The notes under the pieces are model-generated. The model was given only the letters and a program-made list of their open reading frames with translations. It was not told the origin of the DNA and searched no databases. Below, in pieces: positions 42,142-54,586 of a stretch of DNA of 64,000 nt. The stretch's first letter is position 1, and each line of letters opens with the position of its first letter. Location of the stretch: assembly GCF_000801105.2 (NCBI RefSeq), contig NC_079514.1:18764293-18828292 (forward strand), given 5' to 3'. This stretch comes from Raphanus sativus (taxonomy: Eukaryota > Streptophyta > Magnoliopsida > Brassicales > Brassicaceae). A program made the translations under genes and the position numbers.

Positions 42142-45100
42142 CTAAGGACTCTCGAGACCCTCAACCGGCAACACTCCTTTTGTGGTGTTCTTCAGAACTC
42201 CGACGGCCGTAGAATCACGGCTTGCGACGTACTGTTTGACCACCAGCACCGACGCGGACGTTGAAACACTTTCACTCGAAGTTAACAAATTCCCGACAGG
42301 CCCAAGCTCCGGCGTGTCACTTCTTACCACGTTTAACCCTGACGCCACCGAACCTTCCGGTGACTTCCCCACCAAGAAAAGATTGCTTTTAGAATATTCT
42401 TTTATAACCTCGCAGATTTCATCGTGGCATTTCACGATTTTATCTTCATAAACGATCCGAGATTCGATATCTGAATCAGAACGAGAGCTTTCTTGTTCTT
42501 TAACCTTTGCTTTAAGTTCGGTTATAGCCTCTATATCAGTCAACCTAGTCTCCCCTGAACATGAACCGGCTTGATCTTCGGTTATCTCCAGCTTCACGTT
42601 TTCCGGTTTAAACTCCTCACTAGGAATAAACAGAATCACGGTTAAGCTTATACCAGGATGTTCCGCCATACGAACCGCAAACGCTAACGCCTCGCGATCA
42701 TCACTCCCGCCAAAAAACAAAACCGTTATCACCAACGTGAAATCACTAGACGCGACACGTGTCGAACCACCAAGCCCACGATCAACCAGAATCGCGACAG
42801 AACACGGAGCTTCCTCCATAACCTTCTTGTTAATCAAACGGTACTCGTTCCTTGTCGTCTCCCACGTCCTGTCCAGCCTAACGTGCTTGTGAAACGGAAG
42901 AATCACCATAGCGGCGCGTTTGCGTTCAGCGCTTCGGCATATATCCTCATGAATAGTCGCCATCGCCGAGATCGCCGTCATCGGACGCACTGAGACACGG
43001 CTGAGTCTCTGGAAAGCCTCGAACGCGACCACCACCATGTCGGAAGAAGAAGTATTACCAGACTTGTCTTTGTTCCAGAAAGGGAGACCGTTTTTCCTGA
43101 CCTTGTGTGCCATTAGTATAGCTGATGATCTCTCCGAAAGCTCCATGAGATGCATCGCGTAGACTTGTAGACTTTCTTTACGGTTCGTGCCTCGTGATGC
43201 TTCTATGAGGTTGACGATCGTTGGAATGTTCATTATGCTTTGGAAACAGAACATAAGACGAAGTGGTTTGTTGGTCTGGTTCGTTTCCTCTACCGTTCGG
43301 TTATTGTAATCACCTTTGGTTGAGGATTTACCCGGTTTGTAAACCGCTAAAACCAGAGGAGTCGTCATGAACGTGGTTATAATAGCCATTAGAACCATTA
43401 TAGCAAAGATTTGATCATTCAAAACCTGCAAGAAACATAAAAATCAGGTAAATGCATAAATATAATAAAATTTTATAAATTAATATTCGATAAATTGATA
43501 CACACAAAAAATTAATAAGTTTATGAAGTTTCGAGTTAGGTCAATGCTTATATGATATCACAATCTCAACATTGTTAATTTATAAAAATATATATATTCA
43601 CAAGTGGAATCTATGTACTTACCCCTCTGTCTTTACCAATGTTGAGGACAATGAGCTCAACAAGACCTTTCGTGTTCATCAAGAAACCGAGTGCTAATGA
43701 CTCGTCAAGTGGAACCTTGCAGTAAAGAGAAACCGCAACCGTGCCGACGATTTTACCGAAACAAGCATTAAAAATAACCAAAACCAATAGTCCCCAAGAC
43801 TGAGCTCCTTGTATAGTCGCCACATCTGTTTTCAAACCGCTTGAGACGAAGTAAAGCGGCAAGAAAAGACCTGACACGAGATCCTCAACTTTCTCAACCA
43901 GAGAACTCGCGAAGTTACCTTCTTTAGGGAAGATAACTCCTATCACAAACGCACCAAACAGCGCATGAATGCCAATAAGGTCCGTGACGAAGCTAGCAGC
44001 AAGAACAACACCTAACGTGAGACACACGTACTGTTCTTTAACCGGTTCTCCTTCGGGACAACGTTTTGCTATCCACTTCATCCCTGGCTGCACGGCAAAG
44101 ATACAGAACAGGACAAAACCGCAACCCGCAAGAAACACCCAGAGAGACGTTAACGGAGAGCTCCCGTCGCCGGAGAGAGCCACCGCGAGAGCAAGTAGGA
44201 TCCAAGCGGCAACATCATTAACCGCAGCGGCAGACAAAGCAATCTTACCAATATCAGTTGTAAGAAGCTTGATCTCAGCGAGAATCCGAGCCAAAACGGG
44301 AAAAGCTGTGATGGAGAGGGCCACGCCCATGAAGACAAGGAAAGGAGCTTTGCTAACGCCATCAGCGATGGAGCTACGGAGAGCAAACGAAGTCCCGATG
44401 CCGAAGACGAAAGGGAGAGTGATTCCGGCTAGAGCGATGGAGAGAGCTTTCTTTCCCGTTCGCTTGAGGGATTTGGGATCGAGCTCGAGACCAACGAGGA
44501 AGAGGAAGAAGAGGAGTCCTAGGTTTGCAAGTGTGTCTAATACGGTTAGACTCTTTGTTGGGAAAACAGTGCTGAGAAACTTTGAACTCTTCCCAAGAGC
44601 TGATGGTCCAAGTAATATTCCACCCTGAAACCCCAGTCACAATATGACAAACACACAAACTTAATTTTACATTATTTTTTCAAAAAAAAAACAAACTAAA
44701 ATTGAGTATTACTACTATTTGCCAGGTAATCATAAGAAAAGTATGCATTTATGATTAATCAATCTCAGGGAAATTTTAAGAAACATATCTTCCAACGTTA
44801 ATGGGAACGTGTGGAAGTATAAAGAATATAAATGGATCATCATATAAATATAATAATGTGTGTGTGATATACACTCAAAAGCTTAACGTGTCAGCTAAAT
44901 TTGTGGAAGAAAATAAATATTCTGATGAAAATTCCTCGTAATATACGTCATTAAATATCATGGACGACTAATTCAAGCCTATGATTGGTGTTGACTCGCT
45001 AACAATAATGCTTATGTTCCAAAAGTCCATCAGTTTAGTAACATTCATCTCCAATGGCACTCATTTTTTCTAAAATAGAGTAATTCTAATTCAGAGTAAA

Positions 45101-45458
45101 TTATAGAGGAAAAAATGGAATAATATTGGAGATCCTTTTACATATAAATGAATGATAGATCAAACTGGTAACCTATTTGAGTTTTAATCAGAACCCAAAA
45201 ATGGATCGATAGTAAAGAAATAAGCTGAAAAGAATAAAGAAACGTTACCACTATCTCGGCGATGACACGTGGTTGCCGGAGAGGACGAAGGATAAAAGCA
45301 AGAACACGAGTGAGAAAAAGAACGATGCAGATCTGGAGTATCAGAAGAGGTAACGCGTAATGAAGAGGATTCTCTCCTTGAAAGACTCCGTTAGAGGTTG
45401 CTTTCATTGGTCCTGAACATGTTGTATCGTTTGTTCCCATATCTTTTAGGCCTGACAA
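42142..45458 (-). CDS. CHX17: Cation/H+ exchanger, CHX17-like
   Basis: Three coding exons on the minus strand: 45458-45249, 44624-43623 and 43425-42142, all with GT...AG junctions, giving about 831 residues (825 if the second Met, MGTND, is used; the Arabidopsis protein is about 820). The N-terminal half is the CPA2 antiporter membrane domain with about a dozen spans ([35 protein letters not shown] and the ion-site region [17 protein letters not shown]). The C-terminal half is the cytosolic regulatory region ([70 protein letters not shown]). CHX17 proteins move K+ against H+ in prevacuolar and endosomal membranes and are induced in roots by salt or low K+. Sequence matches CHX17 better than CHX18 or CHX19. 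No frameshift or stop is seen. The gene is not, in Arabidopsis, a neighbour of FLA13 or cruciferin. Confidence 0.9.
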
Positions 45459-45460
45459 AG

Positions 45461-46710
45461 TTTGTAACTATTACGAGTCAGTGTTCTTTCTTGCATTATA
45501 TAGGAAACAAAGAAAGAGAATGTAAAACTAAGAAATCTACTATAAAAAAAAACATATTAAACTTTTTTCACAAAGAAAGAAAGAGAAAGTAGATCTAAGC
45601 TTGGGTCCGGCGAACGGCCGGCGCGTGAGCGTGCGTGCCGTCGCCGGAGCCCCTCCAGTTAATGCATAAGGTTGGTATACGCTTTCATCTCGTCCCCTCT
45701 CCTCTCCGCCTTGCTTGAGCTCTGGAAATAGCGCCCCCGCGGTGGTTCCAAAACTGGAGTAATGGCGCGGTTATGGAAGGTTGGTGCGGTGAAGTTTCGA
45801 GTACGGCGTGATGGTGTTTTGTCTCCGAGAGGCGGAGGCTCCGACAGCTTCGTCGCCGTCGGTTTTTGTGCCCGCGACGTGGAGGCTTCGTCAGATCCGT
45901 CGTCGTCGGTTTTTGTCGCCGGAGGGTTAGGGCTTCTTCAGTCTAGCGCTGTCGGTTTTAGTTGGTCCGGGTTTCGGTGGACCTTAAGGGAGGGCGTCGT
46001 TGGCCCGTCGGTAATTTTCTCGGTTCTCGGTTCGTGGGTTATAGAGACCACCGGTTGGTTTATCTGGATGAAGCTCTCGAGTGATGAGAAGATGCTCTCC
46101 GGTGAACGATGGTGAAGCTCTGAAGAAAGTTGGTGGTGCCGTCGGAGGCTAGTCAGTCTCATGAGCTCCGACGGGAAGAGGTGTGCGGTGGAGTAGGTCC
46201 GGCGACGGTTTCCAGGTGGTGTCGGTCGAGTTGAAACTACAGTGACGCGTGTCGTCCAGCCGGTCCAGATCCTTACACGCGTCCGGTTTCCTCGACGGTT
46301 CGACATGCGGAAATCGCCCGGTTTAGTCTGGTTTGATTTACAGACCCACCGGTTTAATCTTGGTTTGGCCCTTTGTTGTTTTGGTTGGGTTCCAGCTTCA
46401 TGGGCTTTTGTTGTTTCTTTTAGTTGTTGTAACTGGGCTTGACCCTTTTTATTTAATATCAAAATCTTGACGGAAAAAAAAAAAAAAACTAAGAAATCTA
46501 CTATTAAGCAAAACGCATATTACGATGATTTATCGCCTAGAAAGTAGGAACAGATTAGATCACACGAGATATGGATAGATACAGAGGATGCGACACTCAC
46601 GGATATTGAGATCTTCTTGATTATTCTTGAAAACAATAACCTGAGGAGAAGTGGGAGTGAGAGGGATGGAGTACATGGCCGTTACTAGGGTTCTTTATAT
46701 AGCCTCCAGT
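45461..46710 (-). promoter_or_regulatory. CHX17 promoter and 5'-UTR intron
   Basis: A TATA box (minus strand ATATAAAG, 46700-46693) lies upstream of a leader exon that ends at a good donor (minus strand ATCC|GTGAGT, near 46602). The matching acceptor (TTTGTCAG) is near 45457-45462, a few bases before the ATG, so the 5' UTR holds an intron of about 1.1 kb, most of it the retroposon. Transcription start is inferred at about 46660. Confidence 0.5.
45544..46488 (+). mobile_element. Non-autonomous poly-A retroposon in the CHX17 5'-UTR intron
   Basis: About 0.95 kb of GC-rich sequence (cttgggtccggcgaacggcc near 45600) ending ...aaaatcttgacgg and a 15-base A run (46474-46488). It is flanked by direct repeats aaactaagaaatctactat (45525-45543 and from about 46486), the mark of target-primed insertion. 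No EN or RT is encoded. Size, tail and duplication resemble Sadhu-type or deleted-LINE retroposons of Brassicaceae; the family is not proven. Its small frames (e.g. 45762-46115) are not genes. It sits antisense to CHX17. Confidence 0.75.
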
Positions 46711-47073
46711 CAAGAAAAATACTGACAACACCCCTAATTGCGCGGGAATTATTTACTTTTATTATATATGTGTATATATAAATAAAACATTATCTAAACG
46801 GTAGGGTTGACAATTAACAAATGAAGAAAACAAATAAATGTATTAGAATTCTTTGTAAAAGGTCTCAAGTGTTTCTGTCTCTCTTATCCCTGTCATTAAT
46901 CACCTTCCTGTCGACGTAAAGTTGACCAAAAGCTTCTTGATCGAGTTTTACGTTGCTCTTAAGCACATAAGCAAGTCCGTATATCTCGTACATACACACA
47001 AATTATATATGACTAAACTCTCAAAGTATAATACCGACCACCATTTGTTAATCGGTGCCCTCTACTAAGTTAA
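46711..47073. other. CHX17 upstream region up to the gap
   Basis: AT-rich promoter-distal DNA with no gene recognised. It runs directly into the N gap. Confidence 0.4.
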
Positions 47074-47173
47074 NNNNNNNNNNNNNNNNNNNNNNNNNNN
47101 NNNNNNNNNNNNNNNNNNNNNNNNNNNNNNNNNNNNNNNNNNNNNNNNNNNNNNNNNNNNNNNNNNNNNNNNN
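47074..47173. other. Assembly gap, exactly 100 N
   Basis: One hundred N, the conventional placeholder for a gap of unknown size. The base after it is the first base matching position 36321 of the first Copia copy, so the gap coincides with the edge of a repeat. Confidence 0.99.
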
Positions 47174-49104
47174 TTCATGGAGTGTTCAGGGACGTTCTTA
47201 TAGAACTCCTTTCACTAAGTATTACTTAGTCTATCCTTTACATGCATTATATGCTTTATATGCGCTGCCTTTCGTTCAGTCCATGAATAGCTTAGGAACA
47301 AAACTATTCTATGAGAATTTTCTTTTCTCATCTTTCTGATACTCTTATCATTTCTTTATCCAGTGATCAATCATGCTGCTTACTACATTTCCGTTTTCTT
47401 ATATCCAGACCTTTATCACTTTCGGATTTGTAGTAGCATCCACCACATAGGAGTAGATCTCCTTATAATCTGTTCCTTGGTCTTTGTGAGTATCCTTGTG
47501 TATAAATAAGTCATTCCTTGAATGCTTTAAATAGGAATATGAACACCTTAGTCCATGTCTCACGATTTCTTTTCCTTTCCCACACAGGACCCATTTTTCC
47601 TGGTTTTATCTTAATCAGATGGTGTTTCTATATATGGCCAATACACCCATCTCTTATTATAGATTCTTTGAATCTTAACTCCCCACAGTTTCTTTTAGTC
47701 TATGAATGCATTCTTGTATTCTCGTGGGTTCTGATCCTCGCTTATATCTTTTAAACTCAAGTGCTATTTTCTTATGCATCTTTATCTTGTGTATGTATGT
47801 GTCGACACTGTCTTTTATAGTGTTCCATTGTGTTCCAGACATGAACTAATCGATTGGAGATTTCATTCTTAAGAAGAACCTTATTACCTTGCAGTTTGGC
47901 GTCCCAAACTACATGGTCTGGTATCTTAGATGTTCAGCTCTGCGCAACCTATCTAAATGTCTAGTCTGGTTTCTCTTATGACCTCAGATATGTCTTTTAT
48001 TTGCACCTTTCTTTTTATTTCCGAGGTTCCTTAATCTTATGGAACATGTTTGGTCTATCTTTAGACTCTATAGCAACTTGATTATGTTTCTCTTCTAGGA
48101 CATTAATTTCGTGGTGCTTTAGCTGGTATGACTTAGTCATTCTTTTTCTTTTCTTTTCGGGTCTAATTTGTCTGGCATTCTTTTAGCTAGCTTTGTATGA
48201 TCTTTCTTTGGACGTCTTAAATCATATTTTTCTGGTCCCGAGGATCTTGCCAAGACAAGGATGGTTAATACCATTCCATTTCTTTATACTTGTACCAGCT
48301 TATTTCTTTCTCCCCCTGATGTTGGATAGTCGGATTTAATCATGCAATCCGTAAACCTGGCCTTAATCTGATCACCCATATTTTGGCTCAAGGTTTCTTA
48401 TAAAATCGTGGGAGAAAGCATTCTCATATCCACATATATTCCCAATCTTATCCTCATTTTTTTATGAGGTTCCATCCTAGACGGCACATATTATTGTGGT
48501 GGTCTATACATAATCTTTAGGATGGTCTATGTTGGATCATGACCTTTATCATTCTTTAGATGGGAATATCTATGCTCACTTTATATGGCCTGATGCATAT
48601 TTTTATTACATGTAAATCCATGTGTTCCCAAGCATTAGCTAGTGATCTTTGTATCACAAAGAATTCGGCCGGGCCAAGTTCTATCATGGTCATAGACCAT
48701 GTTACTCGGATTTTTAGTGTTGTTCATGGACCACGGGAGTGTCATTTCTCCCCCTCATGAACATGCTATAAATATTTTAGATGCTTGGAACATTATAGCC
48801 TAGTGTTTTCCTTGGTGTACATGTTACACAACGTGAGATTCTATGGGAATAACTCTTTTGTGCCTTTTTCGATATCAATCTTTGCATCAATTTTAAGACC
48901 TGGATGGCTAGTCCAGTCATGCCATAAAGTGTATAAAATTTTGTGGTCAACCTATCTGGTTTACCTAGGCCTTTGCCTTTATCATACAGATCTTTAGCAT
49001 AGTTTAGATCAGTTGGGAGTACAATCTCGACGCATTTTTATGCCTTGGGCGATTTTTACTTTCTTTATAATCTTAAGGAATTTATATTTCTTTTGCCCAT
49101 TGGT

Positions 49105-49719
49105 TCAATGCGGAAACCATTCATTTTTAATCTTATAACTCAATGGGTCTTTTATTAGGTGTATATAATGCCTTGGCCGAGTGACTATACTCTTATTTAT
49201 AAACTCATATATACTCTTATCCATATCATAGAGTTTTGATGTCGAAATTTTTTTCAAGGCATCTGAAGTCTCATAATCCATCTGATCATTTTCTTTTTCA
49301 TGAGTTTCATACTCTATTTGATCAGTATGGTCATGATCCATGTCATCTTCACCATCTCGGTAAGCCATGTTGGCTTCCGGATTTTCTTTCAAACTCTCTA
49401 TGTAAAGCTCATACAAGTGCTTTGGAGTTTGGCAATTATTTGCCCAGTGATTACCCATACCACATTTGTGACACAAAAAAGATTTTATTTAAGGTTTAAA
49501 AAGACACACTTCGACCTCGACCTCGACCACGGCTAAAGCCGGGTGTGGTACTGCGGCCTCGTCCTCGCCCATGTGTCTTAAATGTGTCACGACCTCGTCC
49601 ATAACCTTTCTCACGGCTAGGGCCGGAATGGTTGTTGTGCTGGACGAGATTACTTTCTTTCTTAGGCTCCAAATCAGCCTAGAAATGTCGGGTAATGATT
49701 TTGTACCGGAATGTCTCAT
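49105..49719 (-). pseudogene. Copia Gag remnant, second copy
   Basis: Same knuckle and RG-rich pieces as 38371-38976. Here the acidic tail after the knuckle stays open longer (to 49105), and the RG-rich part is frameshifted. The differences are mostly single-base indels. Confidence 0.7.
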
Positions 49720-51475
49720 CTCACTGTTTTCATTAATAACTCATTATTGGTCTCAGCCAATAGTAAACAGGAGATCAAATCAGTATAGGTGGTGAAACCT
49801 CTTTCTCTATACTGCTGTTGCAGTAACACATTAGAGAAAGTCTTGTTCAGTTACTTCTTCACCACATTGTTTCAACATTGAAACTATCTTAAACAGAACC
49901 GAGTTGTATTCATCACAGACTTATAGTATTGAAATCTCAGGTTCTTCCACTCAAATTTTATCCTTTGGTAATAGCACCGTTTTTAATGGTGATCATATCT
50001 CCGCTGTAAGGCGGTCCAAAGTTCTAGTGGATTTACTTTACTGGGTACTGATTTCTTTAGACTCTCATTTAGATGGTGGCTAATAACTAATATTGCCATG
50101 TATCAAATTTTCTCGTTTGGCAATATCGCCTTCTGTGATTCATTCACCAAGTCCTTTTGACTTTAGGATAACCTCGGTATCCAGTGCCATTTTAAATGAT
50201 ATCTCTTTAGAGATTTAGGACAGCATAATCCAAGTTGATTTTCGACATCTCATATTGTATATCACTCAATCTTTATAAGAAAATCAATCATATAAATCGT
50301 GTGATCAAGCAAAACAATCGAGTTAATGCTTTCCTAATAAACAAGTCACACGGCTTAGATATATGTCTAAAATAAAAGTTTTTCCTTTTATAGAACGTTT
50401 CTGAAAATATAAATTTTCTGAAATAGAAGAGTTTCCCTTTATAGTAAGTTTCTAAAAATAGAAAGTTCATTTATAGTAAGTTCTAAAAATAGAAAGTTTC
50501 CTTTTATAGTAAGTTTTCCTTTTATAGTAAGTTTCAGAAAATAAAAAGTTTCCTTTTATAGTAAATTTCTAAAAATAGAAAGTTTCCTTTTATAGTAAAT
50601 TTCAGAAATAGAAAGTTTCTTTTTAGTAAGTTTCTAAAAATAGAAAGTTTCATTTTCTAGAAATATTCTGAAAAATATAAAGTTTTTCTTTTTATAGTAA
50701 GTTTCTAGGATTTATAAGAAATCGATCATAATTATGTTTTAGGAGATGATCAACTTCAAAGTTTAAAAATCGATTTGATCATTCAGATCAATGATGTTTT
50801 CGAGATTCAGCAAGCCATTGAGGCTGTGATTTTAATTGATTAACAATCTCATATCGAACTTTAGGTTTAAGAGCTCCGATTTACTCATGGATGGGTTTGG
50901 ACTTATTGATCTAGGTTGTTAGGGGATTTTGCAAGATTTTAATTGTCATAACTTTAACATCAAACCAAAATTCGATTGTTTGTGTTCTCTTTTAGAGTTT
51001 CAGACAGTTTACTTTGTTTAGATAAGATCTGAAACCGGACCACCAAGAGAAAGAGAGATCGTAGATGGATTAGGGTTTTGACGGCGCAGCTTAAAAAGGG
51101 AGGTGAGGCGCGCGTCTGAAATCAGATTGAGTGACGTTTGCGGCACTGGATTCTTCTCGTCGAGATCTTCAAATTGATAGGTTGATCGTCATCTGAGTCC
51201 TTACGGTTAGAGAGATATGACAGTTTGAAGTTGCAGCCGAAATTTAGGGTTTTAGGTCACTTGACGGCGCGTCTTAGAATAGCGATTGAGAGCGCGTCCG
51301 ACGTCAGATAGAGTCGAGACCGACGGCGTTGGATTCGTCTCGTCAAGAGCTTCAATTTGATATGTGGCTCGTCGTCTGGATCCTTACGGTTGAAGAGAAC
51401 GAGCTGTTTGAAGTGGCGCCGTCATTAGGGTTTTTGAGGTAGCTCGGGATTTTAGAGTTTCGTGCTGATAACGTG

Positions 51476-51626
51476 TTGTGAACTGTGTTTTATTATTAAA
51501 TCAAAGTGTTCCTTATATAGAAAATACATGGCGACATGGGCCTAAATACAATGGACCATAAAACGGGCCAAGATTACAAGTAAATATCTAATGGGCTGGA
51601 CATCCATAAACATAATATTCATAACA
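51476..51626 (-). repeat. Outer-right LTR of the Copia/CHX17 structure
   Basis: Plus strand tgttgtgaactgtgtttt ... atattcataaca. It shares ctgtgtt and aatggacc with the outer-left LTR. Followed by target-duplication-like ctatt. Confidence 0.85.
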
Positions 51627-51631
51627 CTATT

Positions 51632-51760
51632 CAATATCTTGTGTGATCGTCGGAATTTGCTTAGATTTGAAAAATAAATATAAAATTAAGATGTGAGGCT
51701 TTAACATATAACAAACACAATTCACATCAAAAAATTTAGTCATTTTCCCGAATAAATCTA

Positions 51761-51792
<32 letters not shown>

Positions 51793-53543
51793 AAGTTTTC
51801 AAGATACAAAAGCATTTGTATAAAGTTAACAACGAAATGAAATTTTTCCTTTTACCGTTAATGTATATTATGAATATTTAGATCTTTAATAGTGTCTCAT
51901 TTTTTTTTCCACTCGAAGAAACTTTTTTTCTAATGGGCTAATGGTATTTTGTTTCTCATTTCAAATTTGAAAAATGCTTTCACACAAATACTTTTAATGA
52001 TATAATGGTCTTTAATTTTAATTTTTTTTCTTAAATATATGACATATGTTAACGTTATCCCACATTAATTTTTAATTTACATTATTACTTTCATCTAATT
52101 AGTTTAAAATATCAAATATACATAGATATGCAACAAGTTTTTAGAGCTCTCTAATCATGCTTTTCAACTGAGAAATAGTCGGTTTGTTTTTAGAACATTT
52201 TGAAAATAGTTCACTTATAAAGGAAACCTTGATCAACCAAGTATTGGAAATGGATTTAAGGTAGCAACCGAGACTAACACATGATACCCACGACTAATTA
52301 GTGGTTGGTGGTACTTAGTTGTCTTACAGAGAAGAATGACTTGATACTTTATTATATTTAACTGTTATTAATATAATTTAATTTAATAATGAAACGCTTT
52401 TATTGGCAAAAAGTTAGTATTTTCTAAACTGGAAAAGATTACTATTTTAATTAGGAATACATATGCAGAATTCCGACTTAATTTTGAGAAAATGTAAGTT
52501 AACTAAACCATGTGTTCTACTTGTAGATTACTAAACTAGATAATCTATATAGAGATTACTAAGTTCGTCTATTGTGAACTATAGATACTACTGTGAATTG
52601 AATAATGCAGAATGCATTATGCATCATCAGAGTCGACTTTGAAAATGCGGGCTTGAAAACAGATTAAAAGTTGGGAGCCAATAATATTTCGTATCATTTA
52701 AAAAAAAAGTAAAATCACAAATAGAAGAAAAAATAATATAACTGAGAAAAAATAATTACCTATAAACTGTTGTGAAACAAATTGAAGAAGGAGATAGTGT
52801 AGTAAAAACAACATGTTTGTTAAGAAGTTAAGATTTTAAACAAAAATAATATATGGAAAACACGTTGTCATAACATAATTTTTATTTATTTTAGTATTAT
52901 TTTCTTTTTGATTGATTGGACCAAGTCCTAATTTTGTTATCTGGCACAATCTATTTTAGCTTTTGTATGTTAAGATTTATTTGCATCATGCATGTATCGA
53001 AACACTGTCGTATACATATATGCGTAGACCACACGTATGTGGAATGTATGTTTTTTTTTTTTTTGATAATCCGGGGGTTCTCTACTTACGCGGATCAAGA
53101 AATATATGTTTTTGTGTCGTTGCATGTTGTAAAATAAGAAAATGAATGGACTTTCGATTAAAAAAAAAGAAAATGAATGGACAAATGAACAAGGCTTACT
53201 AATTGACAGCCTGGGACGAACAAGTTGGCATATCGTATTTGCACCAAAAAAAAATGTTGGCATATCGTGAGGAGTGGAAGACCTCCAACTACCAGGATAA
53301 ACAGATAATATTTTATTTTATCAGCATAACAATTTGTTTATCGATTATTACCAGTCGTTTCGAGCACGGCCGGCTCAAAAATAGCACAAAAACGAATCAC
53401 GGTATGATATCTGTTCAATTTTTTTTTAAATCGTCGACTTTTACAGACTCAAATAGACTCTGTAAACCAGACTGATAATTCTGCATCCATGTACACAACA
53501 AAAAACGTTTGTTTCCTAGCACTGCGTGCTAAGCTATCAGTCT
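51632..53543. other. AT-rich spacer
   Basis: No gene recognised. It contains a (ta)n microsatellite at about 51759-51786 and several long A or T runs. Small open frames are low-complexity. Confidence 0.4.
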
Positions 53544-54435
53544 TCAAATTCTATGTGCGAGGTATATAAATGATCTCCAAGCTTTGAAATGATTTTTTTC
53601 AAGGTCTTTATATCTGCCAAATAAGTAGCAAACACATGTCATTTTTTTGGTTCCGACACCATCTTTACCAGTTGAAAACAATCTGTTGCAAACATGACCC
53701 GTAACTGACACAAATTTCGCATACATTTCATTGCCCAAAGTAAAGCTTCTATCTCAGAGTGAAAAAGGAAAAGAGAATCCCTTACCTTTCGTGCTCCTAT
53801 TAGCCCCGTAAAACCTTCAAGGATACTGTACCATCTGTGGCAAAAAAACTTCATTATCCTTTCAAGACCCATCCAGAAAGCACCAGAGTCCTCGAATCGT
53901 CGAAAGATTCGCTTGTTGCGGATTTGGTGCGGGTGTGTATACTATCTGTGGGTAAACCCGTTCCACTTGATATCCTGATTTAATTGTATATTTCTCATTT
54001 TATGTAAAATGCCATATTTCTTTATCCCCTCTGGTGATCCAACTGAGAGGTATACTCTCTATAATCTTTACATCATGGTGATATACTAATACCCGTATTA
54101 CCTATGAATTCCAGATCTGTAGCTCTAGATCAATAAGTTGATCAACCGTAAGATCAGAATTACTGGTAAAAATGGTTGAGAGTCAGGGATCAGTCCATAC
54201 ATATATGGATGATCCTACTTCCACCCTTTTAATTAGTCATTTGCTAACCAGAGATATAGCTGAAATGATACTCCGCCAGCCATATGACGGTGAGTATGAT
54301 TGAATCGGTTTCAAGGGTGAGGCATTCCTGAAGTACCATTTAAAAACTCTCGAGAATAATGCGTTAGGTTTCTCGATCAAATGCCATAATTGCTTTCTTA
54401 GCATTGCCATATTCGAAATCTGAGTGGCTCTGAAT
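53544..54435 (-). pseudogene. LINE ORF2 C-terminal remnant (end of RT domain and RNase H)
   Basis: Minus-strand pieces in order: MAMLRKQLWHLIEKPNALFS, FRNASPLKPIQSYSPSYGWR and SIISAISLVSK (54415-54240), the zf-RVT-type segment with YTIKSGYQVERVYP (near 53985), then the RNase H-like domain GARKVRDSLFLFHSEIEALL, WAMKCMRNLCQLRVMFATDC (53800-53650). Frames change between pieces. This is the 3' end of a plant L1-type element whose ORF1 lies at 58323-60299; endonuclease and the RT core are missing. Confidence 0.75.
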
Positions 54436-54586
54436 TTGAACTGTTTTGCATGATCCAAGAAGTGGTGCCAATCGATGCTCGGATGATGGTGTCAATCGAT
54501 ACAAATACGAGCTACCAATGGACATGGAACTTTCGACTATAAAAGTTTCTTCTTCCAACTTCTCTTGCTTGATTACTTCCCCAAAA

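Larger units (their letters stand above)
47174..51626 (-). mobile_element. Degenerate Copia retrotransposon, second copy (3' part missing)
   Basis: Collinear with 36321-40687 throughout, at high identity but with many one- or two-base indels, often in homopolymers. It carries the same Gag remnant (49105-49719; CHKCGMGNHWANNC), an expanded 34-bp repeat array, primer site and a terminal LTR at 51476-51626. It lacks the pol 3' part, polypurine tract and 3' LTR, which would fall in the gap or be absent. The right flank is ctatt (51627-51631), identical to the flank left of 34764. Confidence 0.85.

Noticed and set aside
42182..44628. Plus-strand frames (89 and 219 codons) across CHX17
   Set aside because: Shadows of the CHX17 exons on the opposite strand; codon pattern and splice sites support only the minus-strand gene.
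45762..46462. Open frames on both strands (117 and 174 codons) as candidate genes
   Set aside because: They lie inside the poly-A retroposon in GC-rich DNA, overlap each other on opposite strands and match no family I know.
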